From Ruixingdingia sedimenti (GTDB lineage: Bacteria > Pseudomonadota > Alphaproteobacteria > Rhodobacterales > Rhodobacteraceae): a stretch of DNA of 5,279 nt. Shown piece after piece: positions 1 through 5,279 of the stretch. The stretch covers positions 1-5,279 of the forward strand of contig NZ_JAVKPH010000081.1 of assembly GCF_031432425.1 (NCBI RefSeq). Direction: 5' to 3'. The position numbers and the translations under genes are program-made. The notes beneath the pieces were generated by a model that was given only the letters and a program-made list of their open reading frames with translations, had not been told where the DNA came from and made no database searches. Every line of letters begins with the position of its first letter. Positions within the stretch are counted from its first letter, which is position 1.

Positions 1-161
1 GCGGGCGTGGGCGAGATGGCCGCGATGGTCCCGAGCCCCCCCGCCGCCGACACCGCCGCCGCCAGAGGCCCGAACGCAACACCCCCCATCCCGGCCTGAA
101 GGATCGGGACCTCGATCCCGAGAAGATCGCACAGGGGCGTGCGAAGGGTACGGCGGGACAT
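1..161 (-). CDS. Nitronate monooxygenase / 2-nitropropane dioxygenase-like flavoprotein, N-terminal fragment
   Basis: This is a partial gene: the first 53 codons are present and the rest lies beyond the left edge. Translating from the ATG at 161-159 gives a protein starting MSRRTLRTPLCDLLGIEVP, followed by ILQAGMGGVAFGPLAAAVS and AAGGLGTIAAISPTPA. The pattern 'RTPLCxLLGIExPILQAGMGG...AAAVSxAGGLG' is the classic N-terminus of the FMN-dependent NMO/2-nitropropane dioxygenase TIM-barrel family. That family also includes FabK-type enoyl reductases and the steroid-degradation protein IpdC. The start is supported by a strong ribosome binding site, AAGGAGG (172-166), four bases before the ATG. The gene is separated from the upstream SDR by 161 bp and has its own copy of the operon's operator-like element, so it is probably a separate but co-regulated transcript. 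Family assignment is firm; the substrate cannot be told from 53 residues. True nitronate oxidation is only one option, and a CoA-thioester reductase/oxidase role would fit the neighbours better. Confidence 0.85.
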   Translation of the reverse strand, partial: MSRRTLRTPLCDLLGIEVPILQAGMGGVAFGPLAAAVSAAGGLGTIAAISPTP

Positions 162-193
162 GGGGCCTCCTTGCTGCCGCAGCGGGCGGCATA

Positions 194-219
194 TTTCGTA
201 ATGCGGAATGTAATTCTGC
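194..219 (-). promoter_or_regulatory. Operator-like triple half-site upstream of the NMO-like gene
   Basis: On the plus strand this reads TTTCGT (194-199), AAT, GCGGAA (203-208), TGTAA, TTCTGC (214-219). GCGGAA and TTCTGC form an inverted repeat with one mismatch and a 5-bp centre; the outer TTTCGT is a weaker third half-site. From 192 to 219 it matches 23 of 28 bases of the element upstream of the operon (5139-5166). It lies 33 bp upstream of the NMO-like start. The AT-rich minus-strand AAATAT (196-191) is a possible -10 box overlapping the outer half-site, which would suit repression, though no good -35 is evident. TTCCGC-N3-GCGGAA-like palindromes are typical of IclR-family regulators, and triple half-sites are known for PobR and PcaU of that family. 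Assignment to IclR is inference. Confidence 0.55.
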
Positions 220-322
220 CATATCGCGGCGCAACCGGGGGGCGCAAGCGGCAGGGGCCGGGGTGCAGGCTAAACCGCCGGGGGGTAGAGGCCGGGGCGA
301 TGGCCCGCCCCTCCCGGGGGGG

Positions 323-1084
323 TCAGAACGAGGCCGCGCCCGCAGTGATCCCGCCGTCCACCGGCACGATGGCGCCGGTCATGAAGCTTGCATCCTCCGA
401 CAGCAGGAAGGCGATCACCGCCGCGATTTCCTCCGGCTGGCCCTCGCGCCCGATGGGATGGGCGGCGCGCATCCGGGCCGCGATCGCGGGATCGGCGAAC
501 AGCGTCTGGGTGAAGGGCGAATTGACGATCCCCGGCGCCACCGCGTTCACCCGGATGCCCTTGCGCGCCAGATCCATCGCCACCGCGCGCGTCAGCCCGA
601 TCACCCCGTGTTTCGAGGTGACATAGGGCAGGCGGTTCGGCAGTCCCTCCAGCCCCGCCTGGGACGAGATGTTGACGATGGCCCCGCCATGCCCGCCTTC
701 CTCGGCCGCCTGCGCATAGGCGCGGCAGCAGTTGAACGAGCCGTCGAGGTTCACCGACATGTTGCGCCGCCAGCCCGCATCGGTGGTGTCCAGCGCATTG
801 CCCACGCCGCGGATCCCGGCGGCGTTGACCAGATGGTCCACCTTGCCGAACCGCACCCGCGCATCGCTGAACGCCTGCCCGACCTCTGCCGCATCGGCGA
901 CATCCGCGCCGAGCGCGATCAGCCCGCCGCCGCCGAAGGCGTCGATGGTGGCCTGCGCCGCCGCCTTGTCGAGATCGACCACCGCGACATTCGCGCCTTC
1001 CTGCGCCAGCCGCCGCACGGTCGCCGCGCCGATGCCGCTGCCGCCGCCGGTGACCAGAACCGTCTTGCCGTCAAATCTGCGCAT
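323..1084 (-). CDS. SDR-family NAD(P)-dependent oxidoreductase (3-hydroxyacyl-CoA dehydrogenase / 3-oxoacyl reductase type)
   Basis: This is a complete 253-residue classical short-chain dehydrogenase/reductase, the usual length for the family. Visible motifs: the nucleotide-binding TGGGSGIG at residues 12-19; an acidic D37 at the end of the second beta strand, which normally favours NAD(H) over NADP(H); D61 in ADVAD contacting adenine; NAAG at 87-90 (the NNAG motif); and the catalytic tetrad N112, S141, Y154, K158. APGIVNSPF (183-191) and the C-terminal TGAIVPVDGG are also standard. It would be a cytosolic enzyme interconverting a hydroxyl and a ketone. In a cluster with a CoA ligase and acyl-CoA dehydrogenases, a hydroxyacyl-CoA substrate is the natural guess. 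The start ATG is at 1084-1082 with a G-rich but non-canonical ribosome binding site (GGGGG seven bases upstream). It is the last gene of the run, 57 bp after the ligase. Family is certain; substrate is inferred. Confidence 0.95.
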   Translation of the reverse strand: MRRFDGKTVLVTGGGSGIGAATVRRLAQEGANVAVVDLDKAAAQATIDAFGGGGLIALGADVADAAEVGQAFSDARVRFGKVDHLVNAAGIRGVGNALDTTDAGWRRNMSVNLDGSFNCCRAYAQAAEEGGHGGAIVNISSQAGLEGLPNRLPYVTSKHGVIGLTRAVAMDLARKGIRVNAVAPGIVNSPFTQTLFADPAIAARMRAAHPIGREGQPEEIAAVIAFLLSEDASFMTGAIVPVDGGITAGAASF

Positions 1085-1141
1085 TCCCTTTCCCCCGTTG
1101 ATACTGCGGCGGCATCCGCCGGATGATGGAGCCCCGCCCCC

Positions 1142-2773
1142 TCAGCCCTTTTCCACGATCATCTTCACCAGCCTGTGCCGCTGGATCTTGCCCGTCGGCG
1201 TCATCGGCATTTCGGCAAGGATTTCCAGCTGTTCGGGCAGCTTGTAGGTCGCGATCTGCCCGGCGAGGAAGGCTGTGAAATCCGCAAGCGCGGGGCTGTG
1301 CCCCGGGCGGGGCACGATGCACAGGCAGTTGCGTTCCCCGAGCCGCGGATCCGGCAGGCCGATGACCGCGCAATGCAGGATGGCGGGATGGGTGTAGAGA
1401 AGTTCCTCGACCTCGCGCGGGTAGTATTTCTTGCCGCCGCGGTTGATCATCTCTTTCAGTCGCCCGGTGATGCGCAGGTTGCCGTCGGGGCCGATGGTGC
1501 CCAGATCGCCGCTGCGGAACCAGCCGTCCGGGGTGAAGGCTTCGGCATTCGCCTCGGGGCGGCGGTAATAGCCCAGTTGCGTGCCGGGGCCCTGGCTCTG
1601 GATTTCGCCGGTTTCGCCCGGGGGCAGGGCGCCGGTGCCGCCGGGGGGCGATATGCGCAGGCGCATTTCGGTGCCGCAGCGCCCGACCGATCCGGCGACC
1701 TTTTCGGGGTCGTCGCCGCGGCGGGTATAGGTGTGGTAGCCGCCGCATTCGAGCATGCCGTAAAGCTCGATCAGGTCGCCCGCGATGCGCTTGCGGAAGG
1801 TGCGGATGGTTTCCACCGGGCAGGAGGTGCCGCCCGAAATCACCGTGCGCAGCGAGGTGAGGTCGTATTTTTCCTGCCCCGGCAGGGCCAGCATCGCGAC
1901 CAGCGAGGCGGGCGCGGTGGCGACATAGGTGACACGTTCGGCCTCGATCGCCCGCAGCGCGGCTTCGGCGGTGAACTTTTCCATGATCACCAGCCGGCAG
2001 CCCGCCAGCACCGTCTGCAACACCGACAGATAGCCCCAGTTGAGCGCGAGCGGCAGGTAGAGCAGCATCACCTCGTCCTCGCCCACGCCCATGTCCATGT
2101 TGAGCATCCGCGCGGGCCAGAGCGAGGTGTTGTGGTTGTGCGTCACGCCCTTGGGATTGCCGGTGGTGCCGGAGGTGAACATCATCCGCATCATCGCGTC
2201 GGGGTCGGTCCTGACCTCGGTGAACCCTTCGGGCCGCCCGGTGGCGGTGAGCACGGGGTCGAGCGCGACCGACCCCGCGCGCGGTTCGGCGCGCACGGTG
2301 CCCACGAAGGCAAGGCCGGGCAGGTCGGCCCGCAGGCTTTCCACCATGCCCAGATGGTCGAAACCCTTGTAGGCGCCGCAGGTGATCACGCCGCGGCAAT
2401 CGGCGGTGCGCAGCACGTAGTCGAGTTCGCGGGCGCGGAAGTCGATGCTGACCGGCACGCCGATGGCGCCGATGCGTTCGATGGCGAAATAGGCGGGGAC
2501 GAACTCGATCCAGTTCGGCAACTGCACCGCCACCACATCGCCCGGGCGGATGCCGTGCCGCGCCAGCAGGTCGGCCACGCGCAGGATCGCGTCTTCAAGC
2601 TCGCGATAGCTGAGCCGGTTCCGGCCGTCGCTGACGGCTTCGCGGTCGGGGTGGCGGGCGACGCGGGCGCGCAGCACATCGGCAAAGGTCTCGTCCGGCC
2701 AGATGCCGGCCGCGCGGTAGCGGGCCTGATCCTCGGGGCTTTGGCGCAGCATCACATCGGGAATATCCTGCAT
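1142..2773 (-). CDS. Acyl-CoA synthetase / acyl-adenylate ligase (ANL superfamily, DhbE/EntE/cyclohexanecarboxylate-CoA ligase type)
   Basis: This complete 543-residue AMP-forming ligase would activate a carboxylic acid with ATP to an acyl-AMP and then transfer it to CoA in the cytosol. Motifs in order: the P-loop FTSGTTGNPKGV (199-210); YGMLECGG (338-345) at the A5 position, with E342; SGDLG with ribose-binding D423; hinge and A8 motif GRLKEMINRGGKKYYPREVE (437-456); and the catalytic A10 lysine K529 in PTGKI. The N-terminus (RYRAAGIWPDETFADVLR, 18-35), the AYKGFDH stretch (134-140) and LPDPRLGERNC (473-483) resemble the aryl-acid ligases DhbE/EntE and the alicyclic-acid ligase AliA more than long-chain FadD enzymes. 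No carrier-protein domain or gene is nearby, so CoA is the likely acceptor. The start ATG (2773-2771) has an excellent GAGGAGG ribosome binding site that includes bases of the preceding stop codon, so translation is probably coupled. The exact acid substrate is unknown. One oddity is Leu341 where Thr, Ser or Ala is usual. Confidence 0.95.
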   Translation of the reverse strand: MQDIPDVMLRQSPEDQARYRAAGIWPDETFADVLRARVARHPDREAVSDGRNRLSYRELEDAILRVADLLARHGIRPGDVVAVQLPNWIEFVPAYFAIERIGAIGVPVSIDFRARELDYVLRTADCRGVITCGAYKGFDHLGMVESLRADLPGLAFVGTVRAEPRAGSVALDPVLTATGRPEGFTEVRTDPDAMMRMMFTSGTTGNPKGVTHNHNTSLWPARMLNMDMGVGEDEVMLLYLPLALNWGYLSVLQTVLAGCRLVIMEKFTAEAALRAIEAERVTYVATAPASLVAMLALPGQEKYDLTSLRTVISGGTSCPVETIRTFRKRIAGDLIELYGMLECGGYHTYTRRGDDPEKVAGSVGRCGTEMRLRISPPGGTGALPPGETGEIQSQGPGTQLGYYRRPEANAEAFTPDGWFRSGDLGTIGPDGNLRITGRLKEMINRGGKKYYPREVEELLYTHPAILHCAVIGLPDPRLGERNCLCIVPRPGHSPALADFTAFLAGQIATYKLPEQLEILAEMPMTPTGKIQRHRLVKMIVEKG

Positions 2774-2783
2774 CTCGGCCTCC

Positions 2784-3947
2784 TCAGCCCGGCATGCCCA
2801 GAAGGGTCTTTGCCAGGATGTTGCGCTGTATTTCGTTCGAGCCCCCGTAAATGGTGGTGGGCCGCGACAGGAAATAATACCCGAGCGGATCGAACACCGC
2901 CCCCCCGATGGTGCTGGGGCCGAGCGTCACGCCATGTTCGCCCGCGGTCTCGATCATCACCTCGGAAATGCGCTGGTAAAGATCGGGGCCCCAGAGCTTG
3001 AGCACCGAGATCTCGGGGCCGAGCGCGCCGCCGGACTTGAGCGTTTCGGCAAAGCGGGCATAGGTCGCGGTCAGGTCGGCCACGTCGAGCGCGAGACGCG
3101 CATAGGTTTCGGCAAAGGCGGGTTCGCGAAAGACGCCCAGTTCGCGGGCCAGCGCCGCCAGCCGCTGCAATGCCATCTGCGCGAACTTGGGGCTGCCGTG
3201 GGTCAACCGCTCGAACCCCAGAAGCGCCTTGGCCATGGTCCAGCCGTCGTTGACGGCGCCGACGATATTGTCCTTGGGCACCCGCACGTCGTCGAAAAAG
3301 ACCTCGCAGAATTCGGCATCGCCCGCCAGCGTCTCGATCGGGCGCACGGTGATGCCGGGCGTGTCCATCCGCGCCAGAAGAAAGCTGATCCCGCGCTGTT
3401 TCTTGGCCGCCGGGTCGGTGCGCACCAGCACGAAGATGTCGGTCGAATCCTGCGCCAGCGTCGTCCAGATCTTCTGCCCGTTGATCACCCAGTGATCGCC
3501 GTCCAGCACCGCCGAGGTGCGCAGCGAGGCCAGATCCGACCCCGCGCCGGGTTCGGAATAGCCCTGGCACCAGATGTCCTGCCCCGACAGGATCCGCGGC
3601 AGGTAGTGGGCCTTCTGCGCATCGGTGCCGAACCGCACCAGCAGCATGCCCAGCATGACGATGCCGATATCGGGGTGGCGCGCCACGCCCGCGCTGTCGA
3701 ATTCGTCGTGATAGGCGAGCATCTTTTCGACGTTCAGCCCCATGCCGCCGTGTTCCACGGGCCATGCCGGGGCCAGCCATCCCTTTGCCGACAGTTTCAG
3801 CACCCAGTCCTTCGCCTCGTGCCAGCGCACGCGGCGGGCCTGGTCGATCAGATGGGGCGGGCATTCGGCGGCGATGAAGCCGCGCAGCATGCGGCGAAAC
3901 TCGCCCTCGTCCATCGCGTTGTAATCCATGGTATTCGCGGTGGCCAT
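2784..3947 (-). CDS. Acyl-CoA dehydrogenase, catalytic-type subunit (helix-G glutamate class)
   Basis: This is a complete 387-residue FAD-dependent acyl-CoA dehydrogenase of normal family length, expected to form an alpha,beta double bond in an acyl-CoA and pass electrons to ETF. The middle domain carries the flavin/substrate motif CQGYSEPGAGSD (127-138) followed by WVINGQKIWTT (153-163). The C-terminus ends with IYGGSNEIQRNILAKTLLG (366-384). The MCAD-type catalytic Glu of 'YEGT' is replaced by Gly368. Glu246 in LLGFERLTHG instead aligns with the helix-G base of isovaleryl-CoA and long-chain dehydrogenases, and with the base reported in actinobacterial steroid FadE proteins. The ATG at 3947-3945 shares its A with the TGA of the upstream dehydrogenase (TGATG), and GAGGGGG lies seven bases upstream of the start, so the two are translationally coupled and probably form one heteromeric enzyme. 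The reading frame is open far upstream, but the protein-like sequence begins at this ATG. Substrate is unknown. Confidence 0.95.
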   Translation of the reverse strand: MATANTMDYNAMDEGEFRRMLRGFIAAECPPHLIDQARRVRWHEAKDWVLKLSAKGWLAPAWPVEHGGMGLNVEKMLAYHDEFDSAGVARHPDIGIVMLGMLLVRFGTDAQKAHYLPRILSGQDIWCQGYSEPGAGSDLASLRTSAVLDGDHWVINGQKIWTTLAQDSTDIFVLVRTDPAAKKQRGISFLLARMDTPGITVRPIETLAGDAEFCEVFFDDVRVPKDNIVGAVNDGWTMAKALLGFERLTHGSPKFAQMALQRLAALARELGVFREPAFAETYARLALDVADLTATYARFAETLKSGGALGPEISVLKLWGPDLYQRISEVMIETAGEHGVTLGPSTIGGAVFDPLGYYFLSRPTTIYGGSNEIQRNILAKTLLGMPG

Positions 3948-5083
3948 CAGGCGACCCCCTCTGCATGCAGGTCGAACCAGCGCGCCCGGTGCGCGCGCGG
4001 ATTGCCAAGCCAGGCTGCCCCGGCGAGCGCCCGGTTGACGTAAAGGCTGAGGTCGTATTCGGCGGTATAGCCGATCGCGCCGCTCATCTGGATGCATTCG
4101 CGGGCCACGGCCTGCGCCACCTCGCCGCAACGCGCCTTGGCGGCGCTGACCGCCGCCACGCGCGCGCCCGGCGCGGCGTCTGCGTCGTCGCAGACCGCCA
4201 CCGCGCGCAAAAGCGCGGACCGCGCGATTTCGATCTGCACGAACAGCCCCACCGCGCGGTGTTGCAGCGCCTGAAAGGCGGCCAGCGGCTGGCCGAACTG
4301 CACCCGGGTCTTGAGATGGTCGAGCGTCATCTCGAAGGCGCGTTCCATCCCGCCCAGAAGCTCCGCCGCGACCGCCAGCCGCGCGGTATCGAGGATGTGG
4401 TCGAGCACCGCCGCGCCGGTCTCCGGCCCGGCGATCACCGCCTCGGGCCCGATTTCCACACCGTCGAGCGTGATGGTCGCCATCCGCGCGCCGTCCACCT
4501 GACGGGTCTCTGCCACCACCGCCGGTTTCGCGCCGACCCAGGCCAGCAGCACGCCCGCGCCGGTGTCGGCGGCGACCACATGGCCGCTGGATACATCCGC
4601 CAGCGGCACGAACAGTGCCTGCCCCGACAGGTGCCAGCCCGCGCCCGCCCGCACCGCGCGCGGCCCCACGGCCCCGGCGCCAAGGGCACCCGCGCGGCCC
4701 TGCCAGGCCAGCGTCGCAAACACCTCTCCGGCCATCAGGCCGGGCAGCACCGCATCGCGCAGATCCGCGTTGTCCCCCCGCGCCAGCGCCTGCATCGCCA
4801 GCAGCGGCACCGCCACCAGCGGTTCGGGCAGGGCGGCGCGCCCGGCCTCCTGATGCAGCGCGGCCAGATCGGCATGCGCCATCCCCAGGCCCCCGGCATC
4901 CTCGGGCAGCAGGACCGCGGTCCAGCCCAGATCCGCCATCTGCCGCCACCGCACGGGGCAAAAGCCCGGGTCGGCGGCCAGCGCGGTGCGAATCGCGGCA
5001 GGCGGGGCGGCGCGGCGGGCCAGATCGGTCACGCTGTCGCGCAACTGGCGGCGGTGGCCGGGGTCTTCCGGGGGGGCGAACAT
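3947..5083 (-). CDS. Acyl-CoA dehydrogenase-like protein, degenerate partner subunit
   Basis: This complete 378-residue Ala-rich member of the acyl-CoA dehydrogenase fold is the first gene of the operon. The N-terminal domain has DLGWTAVLLPEDAGGLGMAH (51-70). The C-terminal helical domain keeps the FAD-contact pattern RVQFGQPLAAFQALQH (260-275) and SGAIGYTAEYDLSLYVNRA (334-352). The middle domain lacks the usual TEPxAGSD flavin motif; around residues 120-165 it reads as low-complexity Gly/Ala/Val-rich sequence. Both known catalytic base positions are also empty: helix G has DTARL (232-236) instead of an ER pair, and the C-terminal 'YEG' is absent. The protein is therefore probably not an active dehydrogenase alone but the partner of the next gene in an alpha2beta2 complex, as known for steroid-degrading FadE pairs. 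The ATG (5083-5081) has GGAGG ten bases upstream, slightly long spacing. Some proteins annotated simply as 'acyl-CoA dehydrogenase' have this architecture, so the non-catalytic role is inference. Confidence 0.9.
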   Translation of the reverse strand: MFAPPEDPGHRRQLRDSVTDLARRAAPPAAIRTALAADPGFCPVRWRQMADLGWTAVLLPEDAGGLGMAHADLAALHQEAGRAALPEPLVAVPLLAMQALARGDNADLRDAVLPGLMAGEVFATLAWQGRAGALGAGAVGPRAVRAGAGWHLSGQALFVPLADVSSGHVVAADTGAGVLLAWVGAKPAVVAETRQVDGARMATITLDGVEIGPEAVIAGPETGAAVLDHILDTARLAVAAELLGGMERAFEMTLDHLKTRVQFGQPLAAFQALQHRAVGLFVQIEIARSALLRAVAVCDDADAAPGARVAAVSAAKARCGEVAQAVARECIQMSGAIGYTAEYDLSLYVNRALAGAAWLGNPRAHRARWFDLHAEGVA

Positions 5084-5140
5084 GGGGTGGAAACCTCCGG
5101 TCGTGGTTTGATCGCCCCCCTGTTACCCGCGGCGGGTGTA

Positions 5141-5166
5141 TTTTGCAATGCAGAATGTGGTTCTGC
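5141..5166 (-). promoter_or_regulatory. Operator-like triple half-site upstream of the acyl-CoA dehydrogenase operon
   Basis: On the plus strand this reads TTTTGC (5141-5146), AAT, GCAGAA (5150-5155), TGTGG, TTCTGC (5161-5166). The inner pair extends to a perfect inverted repeat with 8-bp arms, ATGCAGAA and TTCTGCAT, around a 5-bp centre (5148-5168). The outer half-site forms a second, overlapping palindrome with a 3-bp centre, and its direct-repeat partner is 20 bp away, about two helical turns. It sits 57 bp upstream of the first operon gene. Minus-strand AAAATA (5144-5139) is the only AT-rich -10-like hexamer in the region and overlaps the outer half-site. The layout resembles binding sites of IclR-family regulators; the regulator itself is not in the window. 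Confidence 0.6.
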
Positions 5167-5213
5167 ATGACGTACCGCCGCCCGCCCCCTGCGGGAAACA
5201 CAATCCCCGCGCA

Positions 5214-5228
5214 TTCTGCCCTGCGGAA
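5214..5228. promoter_or_regulatory. Second operator-like palindrome near the right edge
   Basis: TTCTGC (5214-5219), CCT, GCGGAA (5223-5228) is a 15-bp inverted repeat with one mismatch. It has the same TTYYGY-N3-GCRGAA architecture as the inner part of the two composite sites, and closer half-site symmetry than either. Its start is 73 bp from the equivalent start at 5141, close to seven helical turns. It could serve the operon as an auxiliary site or a divergent gene that begins beyond 5279. A weak plus-strand TTGGCC (5231-5236) and GATACC (5252-5257) might be promoter hexamers, but the 15-bp spacing is poor. Confidence 0.45.
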
Positions 5229-5279
5229 GCTTGGCCTCCCCGCCGTTCCGCGATACCCTCGCCCCGCAACCACAACAGG

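Noticed and set aside
175..191. TGCCGC/GCGGCA hairpin in the leader of the NMO-like gene as a riboswitch or attenuator
   Set aside because: It is only 6 bp, and if the -10-like box at 191-196 is used, transcription would start inside the stem, so it would not form in the RNA.
294..311. GGGGCG/CGCCCC stem just downstream of the SDR stop as a terminator
   Set aside because: The stem is only 6 bp with a 6-base loop and no U-tract follows on the minus strand; such stems are frequent at this GC content.
1175..3001. Long plus-strand open frame (608 codons) opposite the ligase and second dehydrogenase, with similar frames at 2934-4043 and 3965-5170
   Set aside because: These are antisense shadows common in GC-rich DNA. 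Their translations are rich in His, Arg, Gly and Ala with no recognisable motifs, while the minus strand encodes well-known families across the same bases.
3948..5273. N-terminal extension of the second dehydrogenase frame up to 5273
   Set aside because: The frame stays open through the first dehydrogenase gene, but the translation there is Arg/Gly/Ala-rich with no family resemblance. Dehydrogenase-like sequence begins at the ATG at 3947, which has a ribosome binding site and a stop-start overlap.
1..5279. CRISPR arrays, tRNA or rRNA genes, insertion sequences, toxin-antitoxin or phage genes
   Set aside because: No regularly spaced repeats, tRNA-like cloverleaf, transposase motifs or terminal inverted repeats were seen; the window is an ordinary catabolic operon apart from its control sites.

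Overview
The window is GC-rich bacterial DNA in which every coding region reads on the minus strand. Base composition, codon use and protein style fit an alphaproteobacterium, most plausibly of the Rhodobacterales (Paracoccus/Rhodobacter/Roseobacter type). That assignment is inferred from style only, because the window holds no taxonomic marker gene.

Layout in the direction of transcription, right to left. Positions 5279-5084 are a non-coding control region with two palindromic sites. A tight catabolic operon follows: an acyl-CoA dehydrogenase-like protein with degenerate catalytic and FAD motifs (5083-3947); a canonical acyl-CoA dehydrogenase (3947-2784, its ATG overlapping the preceding TGA by one base); an acyl-adenylate/acyl-CoA ligase of the DhbE/EntE/cyclohexanecarboxylate-CoA ligase type (2773-1142, 10 bp downstream); and, after a 57-bp gap, an SDR dehydrogenase (1084-323). 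A second non-coding stretch (322-162) carries a near-copy of the operon's control site. It leads into the 5' end of a nitronate monooxygenase/2-nitropropane dioxygenase-like flavoprotein (161-1), which is cut by the left edge.

Together the genes look like a peripheral beta-oxidation-type module. The ligase would activate a carboxylic acid to its CoA thioester, the paired acyl-CoA dehydrogenases would introduce an alpha,beta double bond, and the SDR would oxidise a hydroxyl or reduce a ketone. The NMO-like flavoprotein would do a further redox step. No hydratase or thiolase lies in the window. An unequal dehydrogenase pair (one subunit with a catalytic Glu, one without), a ligase, an SDR and an NMO-like protein together recall steroid C/D-ring (HIP) degradation clusters, but an alicyclic or aromatic-acid route is equally compatible.

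The most interesting non-coding signal is a repeated operator-like element of the form TTYYGY-N3-GCRGAA-N5-TTCTGC upstream of both the operon and the NMO-like gene (23 of 28 bases identical). A third, simpler TTCTGC-N3-GCGGAA palindrome lies 73 bp further out at the right edge. It looks like an IclR-family type of site and suggests that one unseen regulator controls both transcription units, and perhaps a divergent gene beyond the right edge.
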